DNA from: Planctomycetales bacterium
GTDB taxonomy: Bacteria; Planctomycetota; Planctomycetia; Pirellulales; Thermoguttaceae
DNA length: 8,322 nucleotides
Assembly: GCA_007127495.1 (NCBI GenBank)
Contig: SKZG01000380.1
Span: forward strand, 1-8,322
Reading direction: 5' to 3'
Shown: positions 1 through 6,793 of the stretch, piece after piece
Numbering within the stretch: the first letter of the stretch is position 1
Layout of the letters: each line of letters starts with the position of its first letter
Position numbers and translations under genes: made by a program
Notes under the pieces: model-generated
What the model was told of the DNA's origin: nothing
Database searches by the model: none
The model's input: only the letters and a program-made list of their open reading frames with translations

Positions 1-1668
1 CTCGGCCGTGTCGACGCCGCGCATCAGCAGCCCGAGCTTCGTCGGGTCGAACCCATGGTGTGCCAGGTGTTTGCGGTAGTACTCGCTCGGCGCCAAGGTC
101 CGGTCCATCTGCTCGTAGAACCATTGCATCGCCTTCCACGTGAGTTCTTCCAGCATGTCGTCTTGCGTCATGCGGCCGACGTACACCGGGAAGTCGGTGT
201 GATAGATGCCCGTGGTGCGCAGGTTCAGCAGCCGCGCGCCGGCCAGGGCCGTCAGGCCGAGTGGGCCGGGTGTCGAGATGATCACTTCATCGAAACGCTG
301 CTTCTCCAGGTACTCGATCACTTCGAGGAAGGGCGGGAAGCTGACTCGCTGCGACTCGTACTCCGGAATGCCGAACGTCCCGATCGGCGCGAAGTTCTTC
401 ACATCGAACGGCGCTTCCGGTGCGTGTTCGAGGCAGGTGATGACCGTCAAGGGCATGCCGCATTGGTGCGCCTCGGCGGCTAGGGCCCGAATGGTGCGGG
501 TCACCCCGTTCACGTCGGCGAACGTATCGGTCACCCAGGCCCTGCGCCGCCCCTTCTGCCGCAGGTGCTGCGCCGACGGGAAACGGCCTGCCAAGTCGCT
601 GAGGAACGCTTCGTCGTTGTGCTGAGCCGCGAACGAGGCGACGTACGGCGCCATGCTGAGCGCCACCGGTCCGAGCGACGCGATCATTTGGAGGCTTTCC
701 AGCAGCCGGCCTTCGCGTGCGTGCTTCTCGAACCGTCTCAGGAAGCTATAGCCCAGCGTATGGCAAATCTGGCAGGCGATTTCGAATGTGCGGCGATGAT
801 CCAGGGGCGGGGAAGCCGTGTCGCGCTGCGGCTCCCTGGAGAACAGCGCTGCGAAATCATCGACCAGCAGGCGTTCGACCTCGCTAAGGCGGGCTTTCTT
901 CCGCGCCCAGACGAATCCGGTGGCGAGGTCGCGCATCCACTGGCCGAACCCGGCCGGCCGCCGCTCGGCTTCGGCTCGCTCCAGCAGTTTCTCGAACACC
1001 CGCCCCATGAGCGTCGGCCTCCCGTTGCCGCCGCGCACGAAGCGGGCCTTGTAGTAACTGTAGGCAATATGGTACAAGCTGTGGCCCATCATCACGCTGC
1101 TGCCGGAGCCGCCTGCCGGCTGGTGCGCGCCGCGCCGAAGCTGGGCAAGGAACTCCGGAACGTCGGCCGCGTAAGGCGTCACGGTGTGTGCCCAGGCCGT
1201 GTACACGCCACTGTGGTCGTCGCTGCCACCGGTGAACCACTTGACCCACGGTTCCGGGCCGGTGGGCGCCATGTTGTGCCGGCTCGCCATCGCGTCGATC
1301 GACGCCGGCGTCAGGTAGCGGTGCAAATCGTAGATGCTCGCGCGCAGTTCCTGGATCGTGCGAAACTGCTCCTCCGTAATGCCGTACACCAGCACGTGGA
1401 TTTTGCAGCCGTCCTCAGGGAAATATGTGGTGATTTCGCTGGAGAGGAACGTGCCCGGCAGGTGGGCGATTTCCAGCGCGCCGCGGATGCAGTTGTGATC
1501 CGTGATGGTCACGAACGCCATGCCGCGGTCGCGCGCCCGCTCGTATAACTCCAGCGGCTCGACGAAGCACTCCGGCGCCCCGATGCGGCGCAGGAACCAT
1601 TCGCTGGGCCGGTCGGAATACTTGCTGTGGACGTGCAGGTCGGCTTTCGACTCGTGTTCGGCGTCCAT
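1..1668 (-). CDS. PHP-domain / GT4-type glycosyltransferase fusion protein, partial (C-terminus off left edge)
   Basis: The minus-strand frame from the ATG at 1668-1666 stays open for 556 codons to the window edge. An AGGAG at 1683-1679 supports this start. Residues 10-19 hold the PHP metal motif DLHVH (H12, H14), followed by TDHN (57-59), E78, H91 and a late DDH (150-152). Residues about 190-370 form a linker without recognised motifs. From W378 a GT-B glycosyltransferase N-terminal half begins (WVTDTFADVNGV), with YHTDFP further on; the C-terminal sugar-nucleotide half lies outside the window. Such PHP plus group 1 glycosyltransferase proteins are known to me from planctomycetes. The sugar and acceptor cannot be read from this sequence. 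The His of the usual AHP motif between H91 and D150 is absent, and the segment expected there is missing (junction near 1308-1318). A Pho-type promoter lies about 100 bp upstream, so expression under phosphate limitation is predicted. Glycolipid synthesis replacing phospholipid is one possible role (inference). Confidence 0.85.
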   Translation of the reverse strand, partial: MDAEHESKADLHVHSKYSDRPSEWFLRRIGAPECFVEPLELYERARDRGMAFVTITDHNCIRGALEIAHLPGTFLSSEITTYFPEDGCKIHVLVYGITEEQFRTIQELRASIYDLHRYLTPASIDAMASRHNMAPTGPEPWVKWFTGGSDDHSGVYTAWAHTVTPYAADVPEFLAQLRRGAHQPAGGSGSSVMMGHSLYHIAYSYYKARFVRGGNGRPTLMGRVFEKLLERAEAERRPAGFGQWMRDLATGFVWARKKARLSEVERLLVDDFAALFSREPQRDTASPPLDHRRTFEIACQICHTLGYSFLRRFEKHAREGRLLESLQMIASLGPVALSMAPYVASFAAQHNDEAFLSDLAGRFPSAQHLRQKGRRRAWVTDTFADVNGVTRTIRALAAEAHQCGMPLTVITCLEHAPEAPFDVKNFAPIGTFGIPEYESQRVSFPPFLEVIEYLEKQRFDEVIISTPGPLGLTALAGARLLNLRTTGIYHTDFPVYVGRMTQDDMLEELTWKAMQWFYEQMDRTLAPSEYYRKHLAHHGFDPTKLGLLMRGVDTAE

Positions 1669-1690
1669 TGGGGGCGGGCTCCTGGGACTG

Positions 1691-1727
1691 GGGAAACCAC
1701 GGCCGCAGAGCGCGGAGGCCGCCCCGC
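1691..1727. repeat. 37-bp dispersed GC-rich palindromic repeat, copy 1
   Basis: This 37-bp stretch matches 6646-6682 at 36 of 37 positions in the same orientation; the one difference is A1699 against G6654. It contains GCGG/CCGC units that can fold as a hairpin (CCGC, loop AGAGC, GCGG). This copy lies in the predicted 5' leader of the minus-strand PHP–glycosyltransferase gene, a few bases upstream of its ribosome-binding site. Two copies in non-coding DNA 5 kb apart suggest a genome-wide extragenic repeat family. Confidence 0.8.
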
Positions 1728-1769
1728 GCTGGGCCGACAACGCGCCGGGTGTCGGCTGTTGCTCGACAC

Positions 1770-1823
1770 ATTATGCACATTCATTGTTAGCCGAGTATTA
1801 GCATTCGGTTAAGGTTGTGTAAA
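1770..1823 (-). promoter_or_regulatory. Pho-box promoter A for the PHP–glycosyltransferase gene
   Basis: Read on the minus strand, four hexamers sit exactly 11 bp apart: TTTACA (1823-1818), TTAACC (1812-1807), CTAATA (1801-1796) and CTAACA (1790-1785). Nine bases then separate the last one from CATAAT (1775-1770), a 5/6 match to the -10 consensus. No -35 box is needed in this arrangement, as in PhoB/PhoP-activated promoters. A T-tract precedes the first hexamer. Transcription would start near 1763, giving a leader of about 95 nt. Confidence 0.75.
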
Positions 1824-1830
1824 AAATATG

Positions 1831-1931
1831 GGCTCTTCCGTTTCCAGGTGCAGGCCGCGTAATGTAGTAGGCACACGCCGCTGTGCCGTCCCGAAAACAA
1901 CGGATGCGCTGCACCCAGAAACGGAAGAGCC
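1831..1931. repeat. 101-bp imperfect palindromic element between divergent Pho promoters
   Basis: The outer arms GGCTCTTCCGTTTC (1831-1844) and GAAACGGAAGAGCC (1918-1931) are perfect inverted copies. They continue inward after two mismatches with GGTGCAG / CTGCACC, for about 23 bp per arm. Inside lies a second perfect hairpin, GGCACA / TGTGCC (1870-1887). The element fills the space between Pho boxes A and B. It could be a small non-autonomous repeat element, a cruciform-forming site or a small structured RNA. There is no open frame in it that I would call a gene. Confidence 0.65.
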
Positions 1932-1981
1932 ACAGCAAGAGAGGGTTCGGCCGCGAGAGGGGCTGAGCCGCGTTCGTGTCT

Positions 1982-2035
1982 TTAACACAAAACTAACACG
2001 GCACTCACAATCAGCTAACAAAGCGGCTGTAGTAT
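1982..2035 (+). promoter_or_regulatory. Pho-box promoter B for the phosphonate operon
   Basis: Four hexamers occur exactly 11 bp apart: TTAACA (1982), CTAACA (1993), CTCACA (2004) and CTAACA (2015-2020). Nine bases follow, then TAGTAT (2030-2035), a 4/6 match to the -10 consensus. The geometry is the same as in the other three promoters of this window. The start of transcription would be near 2042, right where the foldable leader begins. Confidence 0.75.
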
Positions 2036-2042
2036 CAGTGGC

Positions 2043-2146
2043 GACCGTTCGCGGATGGGGCTGGCTGCGCTACGCGGGCAAAGCCCTGCCAACGATATGA
2101 TCGCTTCAACCGGGGCTATCCTCGGCGCAGAGCCCCGCGAACGGTC
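2043..2146 (+). promoter_or_regulatory. Structured 5' leader of the phosphonate operon
   Basis: A perfect 12-bp inverted repeat (GACCGTTCGCGG at 2043-2054, CCGCGAACGGTC at 2135-2146) can close a stem at the very 5' end of the predicted transcript. An inner hairpin, CGGGGCT (2111-2117) with AGCCCCG (2131-2137), uses bases 2135-2137 that are also part of the outer stem, so the two helices compete. Another short pairing is GGGCT 2058-2062 with AGCCC 2082-2086. It resembles no riboswitch class I know. It may be a regulatory leader or simply a stability element. The coding start follows about 42 nt downstream. Confidence 0.45.
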
Positions 2147-2188
2147 TTTGAAAACGCACATCGCTCCCTTGAGCCAAGGCATAGCAGT

Positions 2189-4684
2189 ATGACAACGTTC
2201 CGCCGGGTACCGTGGATCACCGCGATCCTCTTGACCGCCATGTGTGCTTCCACGGCGGCGCAGCTTCGCGACACCATGGAGCGAATGGCCCCGTTGCGAG
2301 TCATGCTCGTCCCTTCCGACGGAGGCACCGAAGATGGAACACGGGAGGATTGGCAGCCTCTGTTCGACTCACTTGCCCGACACACGGGTTACGCCTTCGA
2401 AATACGCGTCGGACAGAGCTATTCGACCGTTGTGGAGGCAATCGCCTCAGGGCGCATCGACTTGGCCTACATGGGAACCGTGTCGTTCCTCACAGCCCGC
2501 GGACGGGGGCCGGTCGAAGTGCTGGCCATCGGCGAGATGGACGGCGGGGCGTATTACTATTCAGGGCTGTTCACGCGGCTCGATTCGCCGGTCCGTACGA
2601 TCGCCGACCTCCGCGGCCGGTCCCTCGCCCTGACCGACCCGAGTTCCTCGTCGGGGTTCGTATACCCGCTGAACATCTTGCTGAAGGAGGGCATCGACCC
2701 GGTGCGCGATCTGAGCCAAATACTGATTACCGGCAGTCACGGGAACTCGCTCAGTGCGCTGCGCGAGGGGCACGTCGACGTGGCCGCCGCGCCATTCGAG
2801 TCGTACATCAAGGCCGTGCAGCAGGGTGTGGTCGACCCGCGGCGAATCCGCATCCTTGCCAAGAGCGACCCGATTCCCAACCCGCCGTTGGCCGTCGCCG
2901 CCGCACTGTCGCCGGGACTTCTGCTGCCGCCGGCCCATGCTATGGGCGAGGTGGTATTGAAGATGAATCCCTACGCAGCCGTCGACTGGGAGCGAACCGG
3001 CCACTACAAGGCGAACCTGCACACGCACACCACGCAAAGCGACGGCCGCATGCCGCCCGCCGAAGTCATCGGCCACTATCAACAGCGGGGCTACCACATT
3101 CTGGCCATCACCGACCACGACCGATGCACGTGGCCCTGGCAGAAGTTCGGCGCCGACCCGGCAAGGTTGGGCATGGTGGCCGTCGCCGGCAACGAGCTTT
3201 CGCGGCATCATCACACGCTGAGCCTCTTCTGCACGCTGGCCACGCAAACGCGCAACCTGGAAGCAGCCATTGCCGAGGTCGCCGAGGCGGGCGGGGTGGC
3301 CGTGCTGGCGCACCCGGCCATGCACTGGCCGCGCGAGCAGCGCCGCGTGCCCGGCCTCCAGGTCGAACTGACGGCGGCGCTCCGTAGCATCGCGCAGGCC
3401 GATTTCACCGTCGAGGCATGGTTCCGCACGACCGACGCCGGCCGCAACATCCTGATGGGCAACTATGCCGGCGGCCGGGGCGGGGCCCTGAACTTGGAAT
3501 TGCACACCGACAACCGCATACGCATTTACCTGGCCCCGGTCGAAGGGGACCGCACCGTCGATCTGAACGTCGCCGCCGCCACGCTCGACGTCGATACGCG
3601 CGACGGCCAGTGGCATCATCTGGCGGCGGTCCGCCACGGGCAAACGGTCCGGCTGTACCTCGACGGGCGGCCGGCCGGCGCGGCGCCCGACACGGCCGGC
3701 GCCTTCGACCTGCTGGGCGACCTGTACCACCTCGGCCGCGATACGCGCACCGGCTCGACCACGTTCACCGGCGACCTGGACCATGTGCGCCTCTGGCAGC
3801 GGGCCCTGTCGGGTGAGGAATTGGCGGCCGTGTTCCGCGGCGACGTGCCCGGGAAACCCGGCGGACCTTCGACCAAAGACCTGCTGGTGCAATACACGTT
3901 CGAGCATCCGGACGATACGCCTGCCGAGGCCGGGGCGGCGGTTGTAGGCCCCGTGGCTGACTCGGCCGGTAACGCGGCGGGGCCGTTTCCCGCCATCGTC
4001 ACGCCGCAAGGCGCGCCGGTTGCCGCGACGGATGTGCCCGCGGCGCTGAAGCGGTCCGGCGCGTCGCAAATGGCGCTCCGGTTCGCCACCTCGCAGGACG
4101 ACGAGGCGGGAGTGCCCGCGCACGTAGCCGAGCGCTACGCCGAGCTGTTCGGCGCGCACGAAAACCTGATCGGCATGGAGGTGCTCAACGGAACGCGTCC
4201 GCTCAGCGAGTACGCGCTCGACCGCGAGTTGTGGGACAAGCTGCTCGCGCGTCTCATGCCGGCTCGGCCCGTGTGGGGATTCTCGACCGACGACATGCAC
4301 AGCATGGCGCACCTGGGCCGCGATTGGATCGTGGTGTTGGCCCCGGCGCTCGACGAGGCCGCCGTGCGCGGCGCCATTTGCCGGGGCGCCTTCTTCTCGG
4401 CCACCATCCGGCTGCACGATGCCGCAAGCCAATCGGTCGGCGGCACGCCGGCGGTCACACGCATCGACCACGACGCCGAGGCCGGCACGCTGACCATTCA
4501 GGCCACACACGGTGAAGAGCCCCTTCCGGATGACGGCTACCTTTGGATTGCCGACGGACAGGTGGTGCATACCGGGCCGGTGCTGAACTATCGGGCCACG
4601 CCGGGCATCGGCTCGTACGTGCGGGCCGAGCTGACCGGCAGCGGCGGCACCGTCCTGACCAACCCCTTCGGATTCCAACGCTGA
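2189..4684 (+). CDS. Exported PhnD-like binding domain fused to a PHP metallohydrolase with a LamG insert
   Basis: The 831-residue protein starts with a Sec-type signal peptide (R5, R6, a hydrophobic stretch 7-20, cleavage probably near A23/A24). Residues about 35-240 resemble PhnD, the phosphonate-binding protein of ABC importers: MLVPSDGG near 39-46, MGTVSF at 95-100 and TDPSSSSG at 149-156. The last part of a normal PhnD seems absent. A PHP hydrolase of CehA/McbA type follows, with likely metal ligands H278, H280, D309/H310, E336, H341/H342, H375 (AHP) and D702, H704 (TDDMH). Between AHP and the final motif lies a LamG/concanavalin-like domain, about 390-550 (FTVEAWFR, WHHLA, LYLDG, LDHVRLWQRALS). 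A beta-rich tail ends at 831. The start has a weak AAGG (2176-2179). It is first in the operon; phnX follows after 6 bp. Likely role: extracytoplasmic binding and hydrolysis of a phosphonate or phosphate ester, possibly on a glycan. Substrate unknown. Confidence 0.85.
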   Translation: MTTFRRVPWITAILLTAMCASTAAQLRDTMERMAPLRVMLVPSDGGTEDGTREDWQPLFDSLARHTGYAFEIRVGQSYSTVVEAIASGRIDLAYMGTVSFLTARGRGPVEVLAIGEMDGGAYYYSGLFTRLDSPVRTIADLRGRSLALTDPSSSSGFVYPLNILLKEGIDPVRDLSQILITGSHGNSLSALREGHVDVAAAPFESYIKAVQQGVVDPRRIRILAKSDPIPNPPLAVAAALSPGLLLPPAHAMGEVVLKMNPYAAVDWERTGHYKANLHTHTTQSDGRMPPAEVIGHYQQRGYHILAITDHDRCTWPWQKFGADPARLGMVAVAGNELSRHHHTLSLFCTLATQTRNLEAAIAEVAEAGGVAVLAHPAMHWPREQRRVPGLQVELTAALRSIAQADFTVEAWFRTTDAGRNILMGNYAGGRGGALNLELHTDNRIRIYLAPVEGDRTVDLNVAAATLDVDTRDGQWHHLAAVRHGQTVRLYLDGRPAGAAPDTAGAFDLLGDLYHLGRDTRTGSTTFTGDLDHVRLWQRALSGEELAAVFRGDVPGKPGGPSTKDLLVQYTFEHPDDTPAEAGAAVVGPVADSAGNAAGPFPAIVTPQGAPVAATDVPAALKRSGASQMALRFATSQDDEAGVPAHVAERYAELFGAHENLIGMEVLNGTRPLSEYALDRELWDKLLARLMPARPVWGFSTDDMHSMAHLGRDWIVVLAPALDEAAVRGAICRGAFFSATIRLHDAASQSVGGTPAVTRIDHDAEAGTLTIQATHGEEPLPDDGYLWIADGQVVHTGPVLNYRATPGIGSYVRAELTGSGGTVLTNPFGFQR

Positions 4685-4690
4685 ATAGCC

Positions 4691-5521
4691 ATGAGCTTCA
4701 CATTCCACCGCACCTACCGCGGCCCGCTTCGGGCCGCCATTTTCGATTGGGCCGGCACGACGTTCGATTTCGGCTGCCTCGCTCCCGCCGGCGCCTTCGT
4801 CAACGTGCTCGCCCGGCACGGCGTGATGGCCACGGACGCGCAGGCCCGAAGCCCGATGGGCATGCACAAGCGGGACCACATCCGCGCGATGCTTCAACTG
4901 CCGGAACTCCGGGAGCAATGGACCGCCCGGCACGACACCCCACCCACCGAAGCCGACGTCGAAACGCTCTTCCAGGAGTTCATCCCGCTTCAGCTTGAGG
5001 TGCTTCCTCAGTATTGCAACGTCATACCGGGCGTGGTCGAGGTGGTCGATTCGCTGCGAGCGCAGGGGATGGGCATCGGCGCCACGACCGGCTACAACGC
5101 AGAAATGATGCAGCTTTGCATGGAGGCAGCCCTGCGGGCCGGCTACCGGCCTGACGTATCGGTGGCCGTCACCGAGGTGCCCGCCGGCCGCCCGGCGCCC
5201 TGGATGGCCCTGAAGGCCGCCATGCACCTGAACGTGTACCCACCAGAAGCCCTGGTGAAGGTGGGCGATACACCCGTCGACGTGGCAGAGGGACTGAACG
5301 CGGGCATGTGGACGGTTGCCGTGGTGGAGTCGGGCAACGAGATGGGTCTTTCCGAGGCCGATCTGGCGGCCCTTCGACCAGCTACGCGAGAGCTGTGTCG
5401 CCGACGCGCCCATGAAAAACTCGCCCAGGCCGGCGCGCATTACGTCATCGACCGGATCGGCCAATTGCCTGGCATCGTGGCCGAGATCAACGCCCGGCTG
5501 GCACAGGGCGAGAAGCCGTAA
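4691..5521 (+). CDS. phnX: Phosphonoacetaldehyde hydrolase (phosphonatase)
   Basis: This 276-residue cytoplasmic HAD-family enzyme splits phosphonoacetaldehyde into acetaldehyde and phosphate, the last step of 2-aminoethylphosphonate breakdown. The sequence carries every signature I know for PhnX: the nucleophile motif FDWAGTT with D19, the PMGMHKRDH motif with Schiff-base lysine K60, TTGYN, VPAGRPAPWM (163-171) and the magnesium-binding KVGDT with D193. The length is normal for the family and the frame is intact. It begins 6 bp after the stop of the PhnD–PHP gene with no clear ribosome-binding site, so translational coupling is likely. The dehydrogenase gene follows after 11 bp. PhnW, the transaminase that normally supplies the substrate, is not in the window, so the aldehyde may come from an enzyme coded elsewhere. 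Confidence 0.96.
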   Translation: MSFTFHRTYRGPLRAAIFDWAGTTFDFGCLAPAGAFVNVLARHGVMATDAQARSPMGMHKRDHIRAMLQLPELREQWTARHDTPPTEADVETLFQEFIPLQLEVLPQYCNVIPGVVEVVDSLRAQGMGIGATTGYNAEMMQLCMEAALRAGYRPDVSVAVTEVPAGRPAPWMALKAAMHLNVYPPEALVKVGDTPVDVAEGLNAGMWTVAVVESGNEMGLSEADLAALRPATRELCRRRAHEKLAQAGAHYVIDRIGQLPGIVAEINARLAQGEKP

Positions 5522-5532
5522 CCCGAATTGCC

Positions 5533-6633
5533 ATGGCCGCATCGCACGCCGCTGTATTCACCGAAGTCGGCAAACCGCTCGAAGTCTGTTCGTTCGATTT
5601 GCCCGAGCAGATCGAGCCTCGGGCTGCGCTGTGCCGCGTGCGCATGAGTACCATTTGCGGCTCTGACTTGCACACGATCTTTGGACGCCGCCGGGAGCCG
5701 GCACCGCTTATCCTCGGCCACGAAATCGTCGGCGAGGTCGTTGCCCTGGGGGTCGGGCTCGACCGGGACGGTTTCGGCAGTCCGCTCCGCGTGGGCGACC
5801 GCGTCTCCTGGTCCATCATGGTCTCCTGCGCCGCGTGCGCCTACTGCGACCTGGACCTGCCGCAGAAGTGCGTCAAGCTTCGCAAGTACGGCCACACGTG
5901 CTGCGACGATCCGCCGCAGCTTACCGGGGGATACGCAGAGCACATCTACCTTTTTCCGGGAACGGCCATCTTCCGGATTCCCGACGCGATAACCGACGAA
6001 GCGGCCGCGCCGGCCAACTGCGCACTGGCGACGGCGGTCAACGCGGTCGAGACCGTCGGCCTGCGCCGCGGCGAGACGGTATGGATCCAGGGGGCCGGGC
6101 TGCTGGGCCTGAACCTCGTGGCCTTATGCCGCGAAGCGGACGCGGAGAGAGTCTTCGTTACCGATACCAACCCCCAGCGGCTTGAACTCGCCCGACGGTT
6201 CGGGGCCGACGCGTGCTGGAACTCGGCCGATCCTGGAATCGGACGGATTGCCGATCGCGTCCGAGAGCATACCAGCGGCCTCGGCGCCGACGTGGCGTTT
6301 GAAGTGTGTGGCTCGCCGCAGGCGATCAGCGACGGGGTGGCCGCGCTCCGCATCGGCGGCCGGTATCTCGTGGCGGGGCTCGTTTCGCCCGGAAGCGACC
6401 TCGGCCTGGACGGAAACCTGCTGACGCGAAAGTGCCTCACGCTCAAGGGCATCCACAATTACCACCCTCGTCACCTCGGGCAGGCAATCCAGTTTCTCGA
6501 TCGGCATGCCGCGCGGTATCCTTGCGCCGAACTGGTCGGGGCGGCTTTCCCGCTTTTCCAAATCAATGACGCCGTCACCGCCGCGGCCTCGGGCCGTTTC
6601 GTGCGCGTCGCCATCAAACCGGTCGCAGTCTAA
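5533..6633 (+). CDS. Zinc-dependent alcohol dehydrogenase, phosphonate-associated type (HpnZ-like)
   Basis: The 366-residue protein is a medium-chain, zinc-dependent dehydrogenase. The catalytic zinc region shows C42 (ICGSD) and H63-E64 (GHE). The structural zinc has the standard four cysteines C99, C102, C105 and C113. The Rossmann fold shows GAGLLG (187-192), and D211 at the end of the second strand favours NAD over NADP. The stretch KYGH ... GGYAEH resembles the TIGR03366 group, named putative phosphonate catabolism associated alcohol dehydrogenase (HpnZ). The position directly after phnX (11 bp) fits that group. The substrate is unproven: acetaldehyde released by PhnX, or interconversion of phosphonoacetaldehyde and 2-hydroxyethylphosphonate, are both reasonable. 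There is no strong ribosome-binding site; coupling to phnX is likely. It is the last gene of the operon; a strong hairpin repeat starts 12 bp past the stop. Confidence 0.88.
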   Translation: MAASHAAVFTEVGKPLEVCSFDLPEQIEPRAALCRVRMSTICGSDLHTIFGRRREPAPLILGHEIVGEVVALGVGLDRDGFGSPLRVGDRVSWSIMVSCAACAYCDLDLPQKCVKLRKYGHTCCDDPPQLTGGYAEHIYLFPGTAIFRIPDAITDEAAAPANCALATAVNAVETVGLRRGETVWIQGAGLLGLNLVALCREADAERVFVTDTNPQRLELARRFGADACWNSADPGIGRIADRVREHTSGLGADVAFEVCGSPQAISDGVAALRIGGRYLVAGLVSPGSDLGLDGNLLTRKCLTLKGIHNYHPRHLGQAIQFLDRHAARYPCAELVGAAFPLFQINDAVTAAASGRFVRVAIKPVAV

Positions 6634-6645
6634 GAGAATGGATTC

Positions 6646-6682
6646 GGGAAACCGCGGCCGCAGAGCGCGGAGGCCGCCCCGC
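6646..6682. repeat. 37-bp dispersed GC-rich palindromic repeat, copy 2
   Basis: Second copy of the element at 1691-1727, 36/37 identical. It folds as GCGG-CCGC, loop AGAGC, GCGG, a 3-nt bulge, CCGC (6654-6677). It starts 12 bp after the dehydrogenase stop codon and could stabilise the 3' end of the operon mRNA. It lacks a T-run, so it is not a normal intrinsic terminator. The following stretch 6683-6793 shows no gene or other signal that I can see. Confidence 0.8.
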
Positions 6683-6793
6683 AGTGGGGACGCAATCAGG
6701 AAAGCCAGTTGCAGTGACACGGCGGCGCGGTATACCTGGGCGACTGGTAAGTTTCGCCATGTATGACTCGTCGCATGCCGTTGTTGCGCTTTT

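Noticed and set aside
565..1548. A 327-codon plus-strand frame on the left side.
   Set aside because: It lies opposite the PHP–glycosyltransferase, whose minus-strand frame carries real motifs along its whole length; the plus-strand product shows none.
2234..2248. Lipoprotein lipobox around Cys19 of the PhnD–PHP protein.
   Set aside because: Met at the position before the Cys does not fit the lipobox rule; an ordinary signal peptidase site near residues 23-24 fits better.
2561..5542. A 993-codon open frame on the minus strand opposite the PhnD–PHP and phnX genes.
   Set aside because: It is antisense to two genes with clear family motifs, has a low-complexity Arg/Gly/Ala/His-rich composition and no recognisable domain. 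High GC at third positions easily gives such shadow frames.
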